Assembly: GCA_008828725.1 (NCBI GenBank)
Contig: MEHQ01001682.1
Span: 166,329-230,328 of the forward strand
DNA: 64,000 bases
Direction: 5' to 3'
Source of the DNA: Saccharina japonica
Lineage: Eukaryota > Sar > Phaeophyceae > Laminariales > Laminariaceae
The position numbers and the translations under genes were made by a program. The notes beneath the pieces are model-generated. The model was not told the DNA's origin and did not search any database. It saw only the letters and a program-made list of their open reading frames with translations. The stretch's first letter is position 1, and each line of letters begins with the position of its first letter. Of this stretch, positions 11,901 through 24,053 are shown one piece after another.

Positions 11901-12635
11901 ACGGTTGCTCTCCTACTACTACGACGACTGCTGCTTCTGCTGCTTTTGCTCTCGGGGCCTTCGGTCGGAAGGGGGATATGAGCCTAAGAAGCCGCTCGTT
12001 TTTTGGCGAGCGGTCGAACGCAACAACAGCAACAGCCGTAGCAGGAGCTACAGAGAAGAAAGACGCGGTGCGAGAAGCCCAACAGCGAGAGCAACAGCAA
12101 CAACAACAACAACTACAGGAAGAAGCAGCAGGCGAAAGAGTAGGGCGGAAGAACAGCGGCGGGGGCGGTGACTTGTCGCCCCGTGAAGGCCAGAATGACG
12201 TCACGATGAGCGCTCAAAAAAAGCATGGCTTCTCCGGGGGGCGTGGACCGGGAGAGGAGGAGGGTGGGGGGGAAGAGAAAGACGCTGCTATCGGGGGCGC
12301 GGGAGAGGAGGCAAAGGCGGGGCAGGAGGGAGAGAAAGACGAGGAGGAGGAGGAGGAGGACGAGGACGAGGACGAGGGGTGGGGGCCGCATAATGGAGAG
12401 AAGGACGGAATTCCCCGCTTGAAAGTGCACGTCGATGCAACCCCCGCGCCCCCTTCGCCCGAGGAGGATGCGCCCATTCAGTCTCTGGCGGAGGGGGAGA
12501 CGTCGAAAACGGCCACTGGTGAGGCTTCTTCTATCGGACCGCCCCAGTCCAATAGCTCTCGGCCGAACACGAGCGATCGGCGTCGACCCCCTTCTTCGAT
12601 ATCTTCCGGCTTCTCGTCGTCGTCCGAATCTCAAG
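11901..12635 (+). CDS. Exon of the split gene: Gln/Glu/Ser-rich disordered region
   Basis: The frame is open from an in-frame TAA at 11870 to a TGA at 12668. The acceptor ACGACAG ends at 11900 and is preceded by a TACTAAT branch-site match at 11867-11873 and a pyrimidine-rich tract. The donor CAAG/GTGTGAGG starts at 12636. The exon is 735 nt, divisible by three, with phase 1 at both ends. Translation gives a Thr/Ala stretch, the first Met at 11978, a poly-Gln run near 12090, an acidic Glu/Asp run near 12335-12380, and a Ser/Pro-rich tail ending SSSSESQ. I see no catalytic or membrane motif. Using the ATG at 11978 as a true start is an alternative; the branch site makes an internal exon more likely. 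Family unknown. Confidence 0.6.
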
Positions 12636-13657
12636 GTGTGAGGGCTTTTGCATGTACAGAAACATATTGACATGCTTGACTTGTGCTTGACTGCTGTAAT
12701 TTGTATTTTTTTATGGTACTCGTACTTTATTTATAGCAAGGCGATGCTGATGCTGTCATGCACAATGTGATCTCCTACCAGGTATATACTCGTAGGCCTA
12801 CTCGTACTACGATGATATTAGAAAAATTTTAAAAAAAAACACGGCTGTGAGATCGAGTACAGTACTACTGCTGTAGTACAACTAACTCTGTTGTTTGTTA
12901 CACTCACTGGGGTGTTGATTTGTTTCGATATGTGTACTCAATACTCAACAGACAGCACCTATTATTGATAACAGTCGTAACAGCAGTCGTATAAGTATGC
13001 ATGGCCATGGTACAGCAGCAAGCAGTAGATGTATTGCCCCACTGACCCACGAGTACCCGGCGGTACTATACCGCTGCACGTATGTACGTAGTAGGGGGAG
13101 TCCGATAGTCCGTGTGTTATTCCCACCCACACGTACGTACGTCGTGGTTCTCTATTTTTTAACGGGTTGTGTGTTCTTCCCACGCACTGGTTCTCTACTT
13201 TTTTTGTCAAAATAAGACTTACTTTTCCGTTTTGTAAGCATTAAGCAGCCATTTCTGCGCACCGTGCTGACTCGTATTATGTAACCGCTCGCAAAGCTCG
13301 TTCTCTGTCAGTTTGACAGCAGTTTCTTTACCAGCATCGCAGCTCAACTCATGCCATGCACCTTCATGTGTATATACTCTAATACTTGCTGTAATACACA
13401 GGTGGCATACATTTTCTGTGTTCGGGGTGATGTTGGCATGTTGTGCAGTTGCCGAAGTTCTCACTACGAGCTCGTACGCAGGCTCTGCAACGCCTTTTGC
13501 ACCGTACAAAAGTTCCTAATATTTTTATGAATGAATAGTAAGAAACTGATTGTCTGCTTGCTTCTTCAACGCTACTCCCACTCCACACTGCTGCGCTGTA
13601 CGTACGTATATATAATACGCCTTACCAGTACGCATATATTGACATATTACAAGGGGG
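12636..13657. other. Start of giant intron 1
   Basis: No exon is seen. It has a TACCAGGTA at 12776 and a short tandem pair near 13105-13200 (GTGTTATTCCCACCC and GTGTTCTTCCCACGC, each before GGTTCTCTA). Elsewhere it is plain AT-rich sequence. Confidence 0.45.
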
Positions 13658-13780
13658 CTTCGCCGCCGGCCCAGGCCGTCGGCGAAGCGAAGGAGGAATA
13701 AGGCCGGCAATACATCAGGTAGTTTACGATGCCAAGGGACCGAGAGGCTAAGGCTCCAGTTTACGATGCCAAGGGACCGT
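13658..13780. repeat. GC hairpin plus 22-bp direct repeat
   Basis: GCTTCGCCG pairs with CGGCGAAGC around a GGCC-rich loop at 13658-13690. AGTTTACGATGCCAAGGGAC then occurs twice, near 13720 and 13757. Confidence 0.6.
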
Positions 13781-14094
13781 TGAAGAGACCCAGTTTGTAT
13801 TGTTGATTCCTGACGTAATGAATGATGCAAAAAAGACCCATAACATCAAAAGAAGTCCCGTTAAAATATTGTCGATTATTGATCCCTGACGCAATAAATG
13901 AGCCCCAATCAAAGGCACACTCTCCAGCAAGAAAACACACAAAGCATCGCAATGAGGCAAGCAAAGCCAAACCATGGAATAAAATCGACGGACTCTAAAA
14001 TATGGTATACCCAAGCCACTTTCCCACAACGCACGACAGACAACTAAAGGAGTGACGCGAAAGAAGCCCAACCCATCCATGTAAAAAAGCACAT

Positions 14095-14965
14095 AACATC
14101 AAAATGTAGGGTGTTTTTCCGTGCAACACCATGCAACACCATGCAACACACGCTAGACCAACGCCACATCCATCTACGCTCTCGTGTCCGGCAATGGTGC
14201 CCAAGAAGCCAAAGCCATGAAAAATCCACGAATGCCACGAATGGAATATTCCACTCAACCGCTACTACCAAATAAAACGAAAACGATTTCCCGTGCTGCA
14301 CACGATAGTCAACCGCTTAACAAATCGGGAAATCGACAAAACAATTAAAATATAAAAAGCGTTTTCCCGTGCAACACACGCCGGACAACCGCCACGAACA
14401 GAATATTGTAATGGTATGGGCTAGGAAGGCCGGTAATTACCTCTGCATAGGTAATTGGTCCGTTTTCGTATAACTTGGATAGCATTCGTATTCGGTATTC
14501 GGGGTATTTATAATATCTGTGGGCCATACTTGAAGCCCGTCGATTAATATAAGCTGCTTCTCTTCTACGCTTGACTCTACGGAAAGTGAGTAACACCAAG
14601 GATGCTTAATAGACAAACCTGCAAGGGGATACTCTGTGTCTCACCCAGTCTTATCACAATATACCACCCCACCGCAATACCGTGGGATAAAACAAAAACA
14701 AATTCCCGTGCGACACACGACAGACAACCGCAACATCCATCTACGAAAATCGACACAACAATCAAAATATAAAAAACGTTTACTACCAGTTCAACACACG
14801 ACGTACAACTGCCATATCCATCTACGCTCATGTGTCTAAAATACGGCAGGGATACCCAAGAAGCATACAAACGTTTTTTTCTCGTGCAACACGCGACAGA
14901 CAACAGCCACATCCATTTACGATCTCGTGTTTCCGGGAGTTATGCCCAAGAAGCCAAAGCCATGG
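14095..14965. repeat. Irregular array of GTGCAACACACG units
   Basis: TTCCCGTGCAACACACG followed by CGACAGACAACCGC and ACATCCATCTACG recurs about six times at irregular spacing. Two units extend to a shared CCCAAGAAGCCAAAGCCATG. Confidence 0.65.
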
Positions 14966-15017
14966 AGAAAAAGGAACATGACATCCCTCTACAAACCGAA
15001 GCGAACATTGAAAAGCT

Positions 15018-15018
15018 C

Positions 15019-15067
<49 letters not shown>
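15018..15067 (+). repeat. (CAA)n microsatellite
   Basis: About 16 perfect AAC/CAA triplets. Confidence 0.95.
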
Positions 15068-15351
15068 CATTAAATGGGCAACATACATACATATAATACC
15101 TGGTACAAAAAGTCTACGTCTGTAATATATTAAAAATAATAATACCTGTTTACTTGAAAAAATAATAATTGGTATCACTACGTATATACGTAAAGGGGTA
15201 CTTCAAAAAATAACCTGGTATAGCGACACAAAAAAATACCCAACATACGAAAACACGAACTCGTAGTCGAACTCGTACATAGCGACACAAAAAAAAAAAC
15301 ATCACGTAACAACAACGTAAGCAACGTACCAACAACAACAGCAACAGCAAC

Positions 15352-15448
15352 TTAGGCCTTATAGGACTGGAGTCCCGTTATGGGGACAAATTGCTTGGAA
15401 TTAGAGGGATCTGTCCACAAAACGGGACTGCAGTCCTGAAAGGGTTAA
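15352..15448. mobile_element. TTAA-type palindromic MITE (GGACTGGAGTCCCG subfamily)
   Basis: TAGGACTGGAGTCCCG pairs with CGGGACTGCAGTCCT across a TTGGAATTAGAG centre; GGGTTAA closes the 3' end. Confidence 0.85.
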
Positions 15449-15691
15449 AATGGGCAAAAAAAATAACACGACGACAACATCTATCTATCAATACAAAATA
15501 GATACATACCCGTACTCATACATTCATATCATACCATCCAGTATATGAACACTGTTTATGATACGCTGCACGCGTATCGTTATGTGCATGTGTATTAATA
15601 TTATTACTGATAATATTAATACTTATAATATTATCAACATAATTTGATCATATTTTACTCTATTATTATTATTATATTATTTGCCTTCCGA

Positions 15692-16030
15692 CATTTTTTT
15701 TTTTTTTTTTTCCATCTCATTTATTATCTTCGTACTTCCGTGTCGTCCTCCCTAGTCGTATCTCAGATCCGGGGTCACAAAGTAGGCTCCTCTCCCTCCT
15801 CCTCAACTACGGTTCTTGCCTTCATTTTTATCGCGCAGAGGGTTCAGCCTTCCCAACGCTCGTCGACTTACATCGAATTTTGCTAACTCACGCTCTCGCG
15901 CTTTCTGCTAGTCAAGATATTTTTTTGCGAGAAAAAGTGCCTAAGAGCATGCACTCGGCGGGGCTCGAACTCGCTTCCTTGAAGCTTACAGGCTTCGTGG
16001 TTACCTGCTAGCCCACCGGGGCGACCGTGC
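15692..16030 (-). mobile_element. tRNA-derived SINE, full length
   Basis: This is the clearest copy. On the minus strand a tRNA-like head (15950-16030) has an A-box region GGTGGGCTAGCAGGTAACC and B box GAGTTCGAGCCCCG. The body follows, then ATAATAAATGAGATGG and a long A tail (T-run at 15692-15710 on plus). Confidence 0.85.
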
Positions 16031-16742
16031 AGGGCATTATTCGCATTATTCACTCAGAATGAAAGAGCTGACCCGATTAATTAATAATGTCTTCTTCAGG
16101 TGATAATATTTTAATAGCAGCATCATGCACATACTCGTACTACTATATACGCATACATACGTAGGGTGGTACCCAATACCATACCTGGTATCAAGTAAAT
16201 GACTGGTATCGTATATACGTAGAGGGGTGCTAAATTTTCATCCCCACACAAACTTCATCATAAAAGTGGATGAACATTTTAATAAAACTTGGATGGAAAA
16301 TTTCGGACGGGGGGAAAATAAATCGAACTTGGATAAAAAACTTCGAAAGTTCATGAGGCGGGGGGAAAAAAAATCTCATCACTGTAAGAGTCCGGATACG
16401 GAGCGGAGCGGTTTCATCCTCACACATTAAATCAATAGAACTTGAAAAATTTCACCACGGCGGCGGAAAAAAATCTCAACTACGGCGGGGGGTAAGAATG
16501 CGGACCGCGAGGCACGTGCGTCGAGAAGTCAGGTTTTCCTGAGATATGCAAATGGCCCGGGCGTGGAGAACTGACGATTTACTGAGCTCCGACAATGATA
16601 AGAATATGGTATACATATATCTATACGTGCATCACTACATTTGACGCCCGGAGGTAGCAACTTGAATAATAATGACGTTTGTTGATGTACAACAAACAGC
16701 AGTACAACAAACAGCAGTACAACAAACAGCAGTACGTGTTAG
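16031..16742. other. Intron sequence with short repeats
   Basis: It contains TACCTGGTA at 16182, purine-rich GGGGAAAAAAAATC segments near 16310-16480, and three tandem 15-bp units TACAACAAACAGCAG at 16688-16735. No coding signal. Confidence 0.45.
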
Positions 16743-16916
16743 TACAGGACACCTATTAATAATACGAAACAGACTAATAAGAAAGACAGGCTGACATTGA
16801 GAGGGACATAAGAAAGTCGGTAGTCGTTATCTTGAAATTAGAGTAGAAAGCCCTCTCTCTCAAAATACGAAATCCAGCCTGAACCAGGTTTCCTGTTCCT
16901 TATTAGGTGTCCTGCA
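16743..16916. mobile_element. MITE with TACAGGACACCTA terminal inverted repeats
   Basis: It starts TACAGGACACCTATTAAT and ends TTATTAGGTGTCCTGCA. The inner part shares AATCCAGCCTGAACC with the reverse complement of the copy at 58666-58844. Confidence 0.75.
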
Positions 16917-17430
16917 CAGATAAAAAAAGCGGCATTCGCCCAGCAGTACAAATCATGATGCGGCCGTCCCGTGCGACTTCATGCGTTCTAACTCGGATAT
17001 CAGTTTCTTACACCCCCCTGCCATCCAGAGACCGTTGCCGTATACGTATGCGTAGTCGTCACTTCTTACTGTGAAGGTTAAGGTTTTTCGCTCTGAAGTC
17101 TCAAGCAAGAGGGTTAGTTACCAAAGATGGGGAATGACGTCTCCCGGTACGCGCCGTCACCACGTCACATCGGTCACGTCACCGGTTTTTGCCGTCACGA
17201 TCCCGCAAACCCCTATCCCCCCCAAATAAAACGCCTCCAAATATCTCTGAAAAGCCCTTGGAAACGTAGTACAATATTTATCTATCCCAAACGCCACATC
17301 ACGTCCTGCGTCCTTTTTGTCCGTTCTGTCCCACAATGCACCTACGCACACCAACGATGCACACGACGGCAACAAAAAAATCGAAAAAAATCGAGAAACA
17401 AATCGTTAAAAAAAATCGTTTAAAAAAACG

Positions 17431-17853
17431 AAAATGTGGTGGAAATCGAGTCTAAAAGGCTAAAACTCTTGTAGCATCTGTTGATCGACATTTTTAGTCT
17501 ACTTTCCCTACAATGGCGTCGTCGGCAGGACGTGAGATTCTGAAGAGTGAGGCCGGTGGTTCGATCCTCACCTTCATCCCATAAAAAGGAAAAAAGGGGC
17601 AAAATCTCATGGTCAAGAATCTGTAAAACTCACTCACTTAGAAAACACCCAGAAAGGAACGATGAGAGCAATACGATCATTGCATACTGAGTCCAGTACC
17701 GAAAAGTCGGAGGTAAAGCTTGGATACTCAGTCTCATCGGGGTTCCTGACTTACACCGAAGAGATAAGTCAGGTTTAGCGAGGGAGAATGTGGTGGAAAT
17801 CGAGTTTAAAAGGCTAAAACTCTTGTAGCATCTGTTGATCGACATTTTTAGCA
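17431..17853 (+). repeat. 64-bp direct repeats flanking a tRNA-like segment
   Basis: The word GGTGGAAATCGAGT plus GGCTAAAACTCTTGTAGC occurs at 17434-17497 and again at 17789-17853, nearly identical. Between them, 17511-17582 is tRNA-like, with GGTGGTTCGATCCTCACC as a T-arm/B-box. This may be a SINE with a duplicated body or a tandem duplication. Confidence 0.6.
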
Positions 17854-17900
17854 GCGGGGCCCCCTCGGCCGGGGGTGGGGTTTTGGCTCGCTTCGCTCGC

Positions 17901-17987
17901 CTGACTTTAGTCGACTAGTTGGCTGGCTAGCGCCAACCAACTAGTCAACTAAAGTCAGTTAGTTGGCTGGCTTCGCCAGCCAACTAA
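17901..17987. repeat. Two adjacent perfect-to-near-perfect hairpins
   Basis: The arm at 17901-17927 pairs with 17932-17958 (27 bp, two mismatches, 4-nt loop). A second hairpin TTAGTTGGCTGGC/TTC/GCCAGCCAACTAA follows at 17959-17987. Confidence 0.85.
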
Positions 17988-18009
17988 TAACTAGCCGGGA
18001 ACTCCAGCC

Positions 18010-18150
18010 AACTCACAGCCCTAATACCCGCAGTATCGGACCCCGAAATACTCCGAGCACAAGCGGGGTCGAGAGTATTCATACCCGAATATACCCCGAG
18101 TACGAGCAGTATCCCGGAATATCGAATGCCGAAATACTCCGAGTACACGA
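18010..18150. repeat. Short block of ATACTCCGAGTAC palindromic units
   Basis: GAAATACTCCGAG, ATACCCCGAGTACGAGCAG and related words recur. It resembles the larger array at 45460-46110. Confidence 0.55.
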
Positions 18151-18306
18151 AGTGCCTGAAGTAGTTTATCTCCAATACTCCTTACTTTCCTCCAAGGTAC
18201 TGGGAGCATCTGTGGAATTAGATCGCAATGATGAGAGCGCGAAGCGCGGGCGGGTAGGGGGGCGAGTTCGCTATGTGACCCCGGATCTGTTTTGTTTTTT
18301 TGTTTT

Positions 18307-18565
18307 GACGCGTGCTACGGTAGAGGAGGTATACCTTATTTTGGCTGAATCGTTTTCTGAACGATCGGGCTCCTTAACCCAAATTCGTCGGACTTTCATT
18401 TTTGTGACGAATCGTAAGGTTTCAAAGAATACTTCGGTCATGAGATTTCGCATCCGGCAGCACTTTTATTTTCCTCCAAAATCATTTTTTTCGATGAGGT
18501 ATGACGCTCCTTAAGTGAGTAGCTCAGAAAAATCATGGTGCACCTCTACCGCCGTAGCATGCGTC
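18307..18565. mobile_element. MITE with GACGCRTGCTACGRTAGAGG inverted ends
   Basis: The left end is GACGCGTGCTACGGTAGAGG; the right end reads CCTCTACCGCCGTAGCATGC then GTC. Internal words GATCGGGCTCCTTAACCCAA and GAGTAGCTCAGAAAAATCAT recur in the related copies. Confidence 0.75.
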
Positions 18566-18715
18566 TTTTTTGCATTAATAAGAGGGGGAGGGAGAAAGAA
18601 GGGCCAAAATAATGAATGGGAAATAAAAAAAAAATGCTTCGTGCAGCGACTTTGGGCTATACCGTACTCCAACGGGTATTATAGGTTTACCACAGGTATG
18701 TCATTTTACCCCCAG

Positions 18716-18984
18716 GGTACATTCCTCCGGGACGGTTTTTTTCCTTGGGAGCTTTTCCCGCGGGATTTAGCCGCCACGGGAACTTACGGGATTGTTTTTA
18801 CGGGAACTGGCCTCCACGAGGGAACCCTTTCCGCGAGAACTACGAGTAGCCAACGGAATTTACGGGATTTTTTTACGTGAACTGGCCACCACGGGAAGGC
18901 TTCCCGCGGGAACTAGCCACCACGGGAAGGCACGGGATTTTTGTAAGCGCCCATCACGGGATATTCAGGGACGACCGGAACAGA
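18716..18984. repeat. CACGGGAACT minisatellite
   Basis: Units of ACGGGAACTGGCCACCACGG type repeat irregularly. More occur at 19861-19950 and 20402-20620, on both sides of the TA element. Confidence 0.65.
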
Positions 18985-18986
18985 TA

Positions 18987-19701
18987 CGAGCTGGTCCAGC
19001 CGTAATCGCGAGGCGGTACTTCGCCGGCGTTTTCCCAACCCAGTTTTGCGACTTTCGAACTGAGATTTTGTGTGGAGCTTCGTATGAGTAAAACGAAGCG
19101 ATTTCCTGGGGCTCCATTTTGTTTTGTCGACGACGGGCAAAATTATGGCCGTTTCAAGAAAAACCTGCTCGTCATTTTGGCAAAAAAGGACCGGAAAAAA
19201 AAAGTCGAATAAAAATGGAGCCCCAGGTAGCGTGTTGACGAGAGCGATGCGAATCACGTGTGAAAACAAACAGACAAAAAAAACGATAAATTCAGCTGCG
19301 AAATCAGGATTTTGGGTCGTTCATCGTAATATCTTCACTTTGTATGGCGGATCTTGTGCACTTCGTATCTATCTCTTGATAGACAACGAATTAGGCGATG
19401 GGAAGGATATCGATCGTTTCTCCATGCCTCAAGGAATGTTCACACCGTGAATCAGCGTCATCCGCCGTACAGCTTTTTCGGCGATTCGTATGGACCGCAG
19501 TATGGAAATATCCCCGTACGCGACGGGATATATTTGACATGGCCTTTCTCGACGACATTTTGTCGGGTTCCAAAAATTCAAGCATGTGCAAACGCGCTGC
19601 GAGCTCAAAAACCACGGTGCAAAATCAGGAGGCAAAATATGCTAACACGAGTGCAAACCGTCCGATCGAATGAACATCTGTTTTATGGCTGGACCAGCTC
19701 G
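18987..19701. mobile_element. TA-flanked DNA element (family TA-I), uninterrupted copy
   Basis: TIRs CGAGCTGGTCCAGCC and GGCTGGACCAGCTCG are flanked by TA on each side, as in Tc1/mariner-type insertions. It includes the word CTATCTCTTGATAGACAACG, the empty target site of the hAT in the second copy at 48661-51362. No transposase recognised. Confidence 0.75.
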
Positions 19702-19703
19702 TA

Positions 19704-20763
19704 GTCTGCTTTTTTCGACACTTCGCATCAAAAACGGTAAAAACGTAAAACAAACCAAAGCGCTGTGGTCACAGGACGATTTACGGTACGTCGGACTTTT
19801 TTTTTGTTTCTTGCTTTTTCATATCCATTTCTGGATCGCTTCGGTTTACAGACCCCCCCTGTCCCGCCACCACGGGAAATCCTCCCACGCGAACTACGTA
19901 ACCACCATGGGAACTCACGGGAGTTTTGCAAACGCCCACCACGGGATGTTCAGAGGCGACCGCAACAGTTTTTTTTTTCGACGCTTGACATAAAAAAACG
20001 GTAACTTCGAAAGACAAACCCGTAGCGCTGTGATCACAGGACGGTAGGAGAAAAAAAAGGCTTCTCCTTGTTTTTTTTTTCCATTTTTGGATCGCTTAAA
20101 AAAACAACGATCCAAAAATGAACAAAACTTGAAAGACAAATCTTGTTTTCTTCTAAAAATCGTTTTTTTCACATATACCAGGTATATGATTGAGGTTTCG
20201 AAGAAAAAAAGAAAAAAAGGCCACCCTCGTGAGATTTCTTATTTTTTAAATTCATGTTATCCCAGACCTCGAACCTCGAACAGCTGTACGTAAGCGTAGC
20301 GCCGTTCATTGTACGGGGTAATCCCGTTTGCTTGTCCCGTGCACGCTGAAGACGCGGAAATAGTTCCCGTCGGGTTTTGTTGTCTACTAAATTAACATTT
20401 TTGCTTTGCACGGGATATATATATATTGGAAATCGATGTTTTCCCCGAATTTAACGGCACGGGAACGGAAAACCACGCGGTATCAGACATCACTATTAAT
20501 AGAACATCAATATTTCTTCGGGAACTGTTTGGACGGTACCACGGGAACGACATTTGCAGGAGAACGGGAAAAATCCCTTTTCCAGTAAAATCCCGTGGGA
20601 ATTTTCCCGAGGAAGGCCCTGCATTTTTCTCGTTTTTTGCGGCTATTTCTGCTGTTTTGTTTTTGTTATCAAACCAAACAATGGGTATACCTAGCCTTTT
20701 TGAGCCATTTATAGGTACACTAAATGTTGCACTCGGGGAAAGACTTCCTGGCCAAAGATGCCG
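19704..20763. other. Intron sequence with CACGGGAAC units
   Basis: Two related segments carry RCGCTGTGRTCACAGGACG (near 19757 and 20022), also found at 55570 inside a later insertion. I see no exon. TACCAGGTA occurs at 20176 and TATTAATAG at 20494. Confidence 0.45.
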
Positions 20764-20839
20764 GCCGGTTGTCAGGCTTTGAACCCCTTGACAGACAACA
20801 TTTCACCAAACACCTTGACAGACAGCCTTCTTGACAAAC

Positions 20840-23190
20840 AAAAGCAGGGGACATTTAAAAAAGGGCAATGGTCATTTGGGGGTATACCCCCTGGTTTTAC
20901 GGCCATTTGGGGGTAGGGTCAACTTGCGCCCGCGGAAAGGGCTCCCGCGGGCCCAAACAGGCCTCAAACGCCATTCCGAAGGCCTGGCGAGATGCCCGAA
21001 GCCCGCGCCAAGCACGCACATGTTTTTTTTTTTCAGGCACGTCTTTGGGCCTTACAAGGGCGGCCGGCGCACGAGGGAGCAAGACTAAGCCGCCTCGTTT
21101 GACCACATCTCGGGGGGGGATAACCCTCGTACTTACAAAATAAATCTACTCCCCCCGAATTGACCACTTTTTCAATCAGACCTTCGACCGAACCGATACC
21201 CCCGTTGACCATCACGGCCTAGCAGACGCTCAAAAAAAGCCGACGACTAAACATGCAGTGAACCGAATAGTGCTCATAGTCAATCCGTCGCCGCGCCGGA
21301 ACATACCGAATACGACCAACGGGCGGAACATCCAACTCGCGAATAGTCTGGAGTCGTTGCCCCCAACAGTATGCGGAACATACAATAAATAATCAAAATC
21401 AATCATACGCGACAGAAAGATATCGGCTCTTCCAGAAAATGTAACCTTTGCTGAGGAAAAGGAATGGATGTGAGAAAGCAAAGGCACACATACGGTAACG
21501 AGAAAATCTCGGTGAACTCAAGGGGGTCTGGGTTGCTCGGTGTTTCGTGCTGGGTGCGGGGGTCGCTTCGTTGCTGGTGGCTGTGGGCGTCATGAGATGC
21601 TCGGTGCTTGTTTTGTCGACGGGAGGGTTCTTTGGGACACCGAACACACAGGCCGAACGTTCGTATCGTTAGTTAATTGAGAGGGTGCTCTCTCCCGTCC
21701 CCCGACGTAGATCCATCCCCCGAGACCGCTGCGACGGCGCACAAGATTGTGAACGCACTATTATAACCACTCGACATACTACTTCTACACTGCTTAAAGC
21801 TGAGTTTTTACGAGTAATCGTAGCGCCGTTTCTTACGTGGTACCCGAATGTTATCAAGTTGCATATGTTACCCGTAATTACCAGTACGTTCAAACAAACA
21901 CTGCTGAAACGTACCACGCACCCGGTACTTTGAACGAGGTTCTTGGACGCAAAAAGCAAGAATCCCTCGACGCACCCACCCGTGTAAGGACAAACAGGAT
22001 AGAGTCAACACGAACGAAAGGGAAAGGGAAGAGACGAAACAACAGATACGCCGCAAAATAGAGGCTACAGAAAACAGAGGAACCCAAGCGGCAAGCGCTC
22101 CGGTACTCGTCAATCTCGATCAGTATAAGAAGTAAGTATAATAAGTAGATATTAGTCAGTATAGTAGTCAGTAGTAGTAGTGGTACTAGGCAGTAGTCGT
22201 AGTAAGATAGTACTATAGTATAGTATAGCGCCGTAGCATTTATAGAAGTAGTATAGTAGCAGCGGAGTAGTATAACAAGTAAATTCGCGTGCTCGTCGGC
22301 AAGCGTCTCGGGATGCGATACGATGGGGACGGAGGAGAGCAACCCTCTCAATAACACTAACGAACGACGTGCGCTGATGTTGTTCGTGGCCAAAGACCCT
22401 CCCTCTTCGCAAAACCAAACACCGACAATCCATGACACAGCACACACGCACGACACCACGCACCCACAGAAACACCAGCAACCACCCTAGAAAACCGAGC
22501 ATCTCGACGAATGTGTCCTAGCTCTCACCACTTACTACTTTGGATCCAAAGTGACCACCGGAGGCCGGAGAGGGAGACCCCTAACAGTTTCATGTAGAAC
22601 TACGAAGCAGGGCGCGATAACCGAGTTAGTGATTCACAAAATGTCTCGCAATGATGAATATTATTGATGTTTGTTAGTCTGTTTGATGTCCGTAACAGAA
22701 TTTTGGGGGCAAAACGATCCAGACTATTCGCGAGTTCTGGATGTTCCGCCCCGTGGTCTATTCGGTCTGTTCGGCCGTGACATGGATACGTACTGCTGTA
22801 GTCGCTTTTGAGGCTGTCGCAGATGGTCAAACGGGGGTATGGTTTCGGTCGAACGGGGTGAAAAAAGTGGTCAATCGGGGGGAGTAGATAAATTTAGTAG
22901 GTACGAGGGGTTATCCCCCCCCGAGATGTGGTCAAACGGGGGGCTTAGTCTGCTCCCTCGTGCGCCGCCGCCCTGTAAGGCCCAAAGACGTGCCTGAAAA
23001 AAAAAAAAAAAAACATGTGCGTGCTTGGCGCGGGCTTCGGGCATCTCGCCAGGCCTTCGGAATGGCGTTTGAGGCCTGTTTGGGCCCGCGGGAGCCCTTT
23101 CCGCGGGCGCAAGTTGACCCTACCCCCAAATGGCCGTAAAACCAAGGGGTATACCCCCAAATGACCATTGCCCTTTAAAAAAAAAACGGT
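20840..23190. repeat. Large imperfect inverted repeat (about 2.4 kb)
   Basis: The arm at about 20840-21430 matches the reverse complement of about 22570-23190. Shared words include GGCCATTTGGGGGTAGGGTC, GGCCTGGCGAGATGCCCGAA and CTCGCGAATAGTCTGGA. The outer parts beyond each arm share CCTTGAC(A/G)GAC-type words. The unpaired centre is about 1.1 kb. It could be a foldback transposon, or a palindrome giving a hairpin RNA within intron 1. No coding capacity seen. Confidence 0.8.
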
Positions 23191-23526
23191 TTCCTAACCT
23201 GGCCCTCCCTCTTACTCGAAGATGTCCGGAGACGGGCAACCGTCAAGCAGTCAGTCAATCAAGGTCGTCCGTCAAGGCATTTCCATCCGTCTCGACGGGT
23301 TGTCCCCTACCCGCTCTAGAAAGAAACGCCGCATTTTCTGTGTGGAAACCCCCATTTATTCAATTATGTTTCACGTTTAATATGTTGTGTGCTGCTTGCT
23401 GCGTGCAAGCACCAGCACCAGAAAAATACAGGTTTTCAATATTATGGTCAGGGGTTTTACACAAATTGGGGATTTAAACTCCTTATCCCCGGGTTTTGCC
23501 GTCAAGGCACGTCCGTCAAGGCATCT
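23191..23526. other. Intron sequence right of the inverted repeat
   Basis: GTCCGTCAAGGCA recurs (near 23270 and 23508). Otherwise nothing recognised. Confidence 0.4.
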
Positions 23527-23668
23527 GCGATAAAAATGCAAGGCAAAGCCGAGGAGAAGAGCCCACTTTTACGTGGTGACCCCGGATCTGAGTCACGACT
23601 AAAAAGAGGGAGGCATACGAAAAAGAAGGGCGAAGATGACAAATGGGACAGAAAAGGAAAAAAAGTGA
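23527..23668 (+). mobile_element. SINE body fragment
   Basis: GATAAAAATGCAAGGCAAAG, then GTGACCCCGGATCTGAGTCA and ACAAATGGGACAG. The head is missing. A short second tail-like piece follows at 23723-23770. Confidence 0.65.
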
Positions 23669-24053
23669 GGAGGGAGATGCGCCTACTTCGCACTTCGCAC
23701 GTCGTATATTCGTATATACGTAGGAAGAGAGAGAAAGGAAGGCGGGCGAAGAGAACAAAATGGATGAGGAAAATGTACATATATATATATACGTACGACG
23801 GCAGAATTCTGTGTATGATACGGAGATTCTCACGTGCTCGATTGTGGATTGTGGGCTGTGGGCTCTACCGTATACACGTATGATACGTTCACATACGCAC
23901 CTATATCACATTAAAAAATCTGATATTTATGTATTCATACATATATACGTCGTTTGTAATTATTCATTTTTCCAACGTCACATTTAGTACTATTAAATTA
24001 TTATATCATACGTATACCAGGTATGTATACATATTTGCCCTTCTTCTCCCTTT

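Noticed and set aside
12113-12673. Minus-strand 186-codon frame opposite the first exon
   Set aside because: It is the shadow of a low-complexity exon; the plus strand has the splice signals and consistent phase.
15018-15067. CRISPR-like array
   Set aside because: This is a plain (CAA)n microsatellite. None of the other tandem arrays has unique spacers between fixed repeats.
17511-17582. Possible functional tRNA gene
   Set aside because: T-arm-like only; the acceptor and D arms do not pair convincingly, and it lies between direct repeats.
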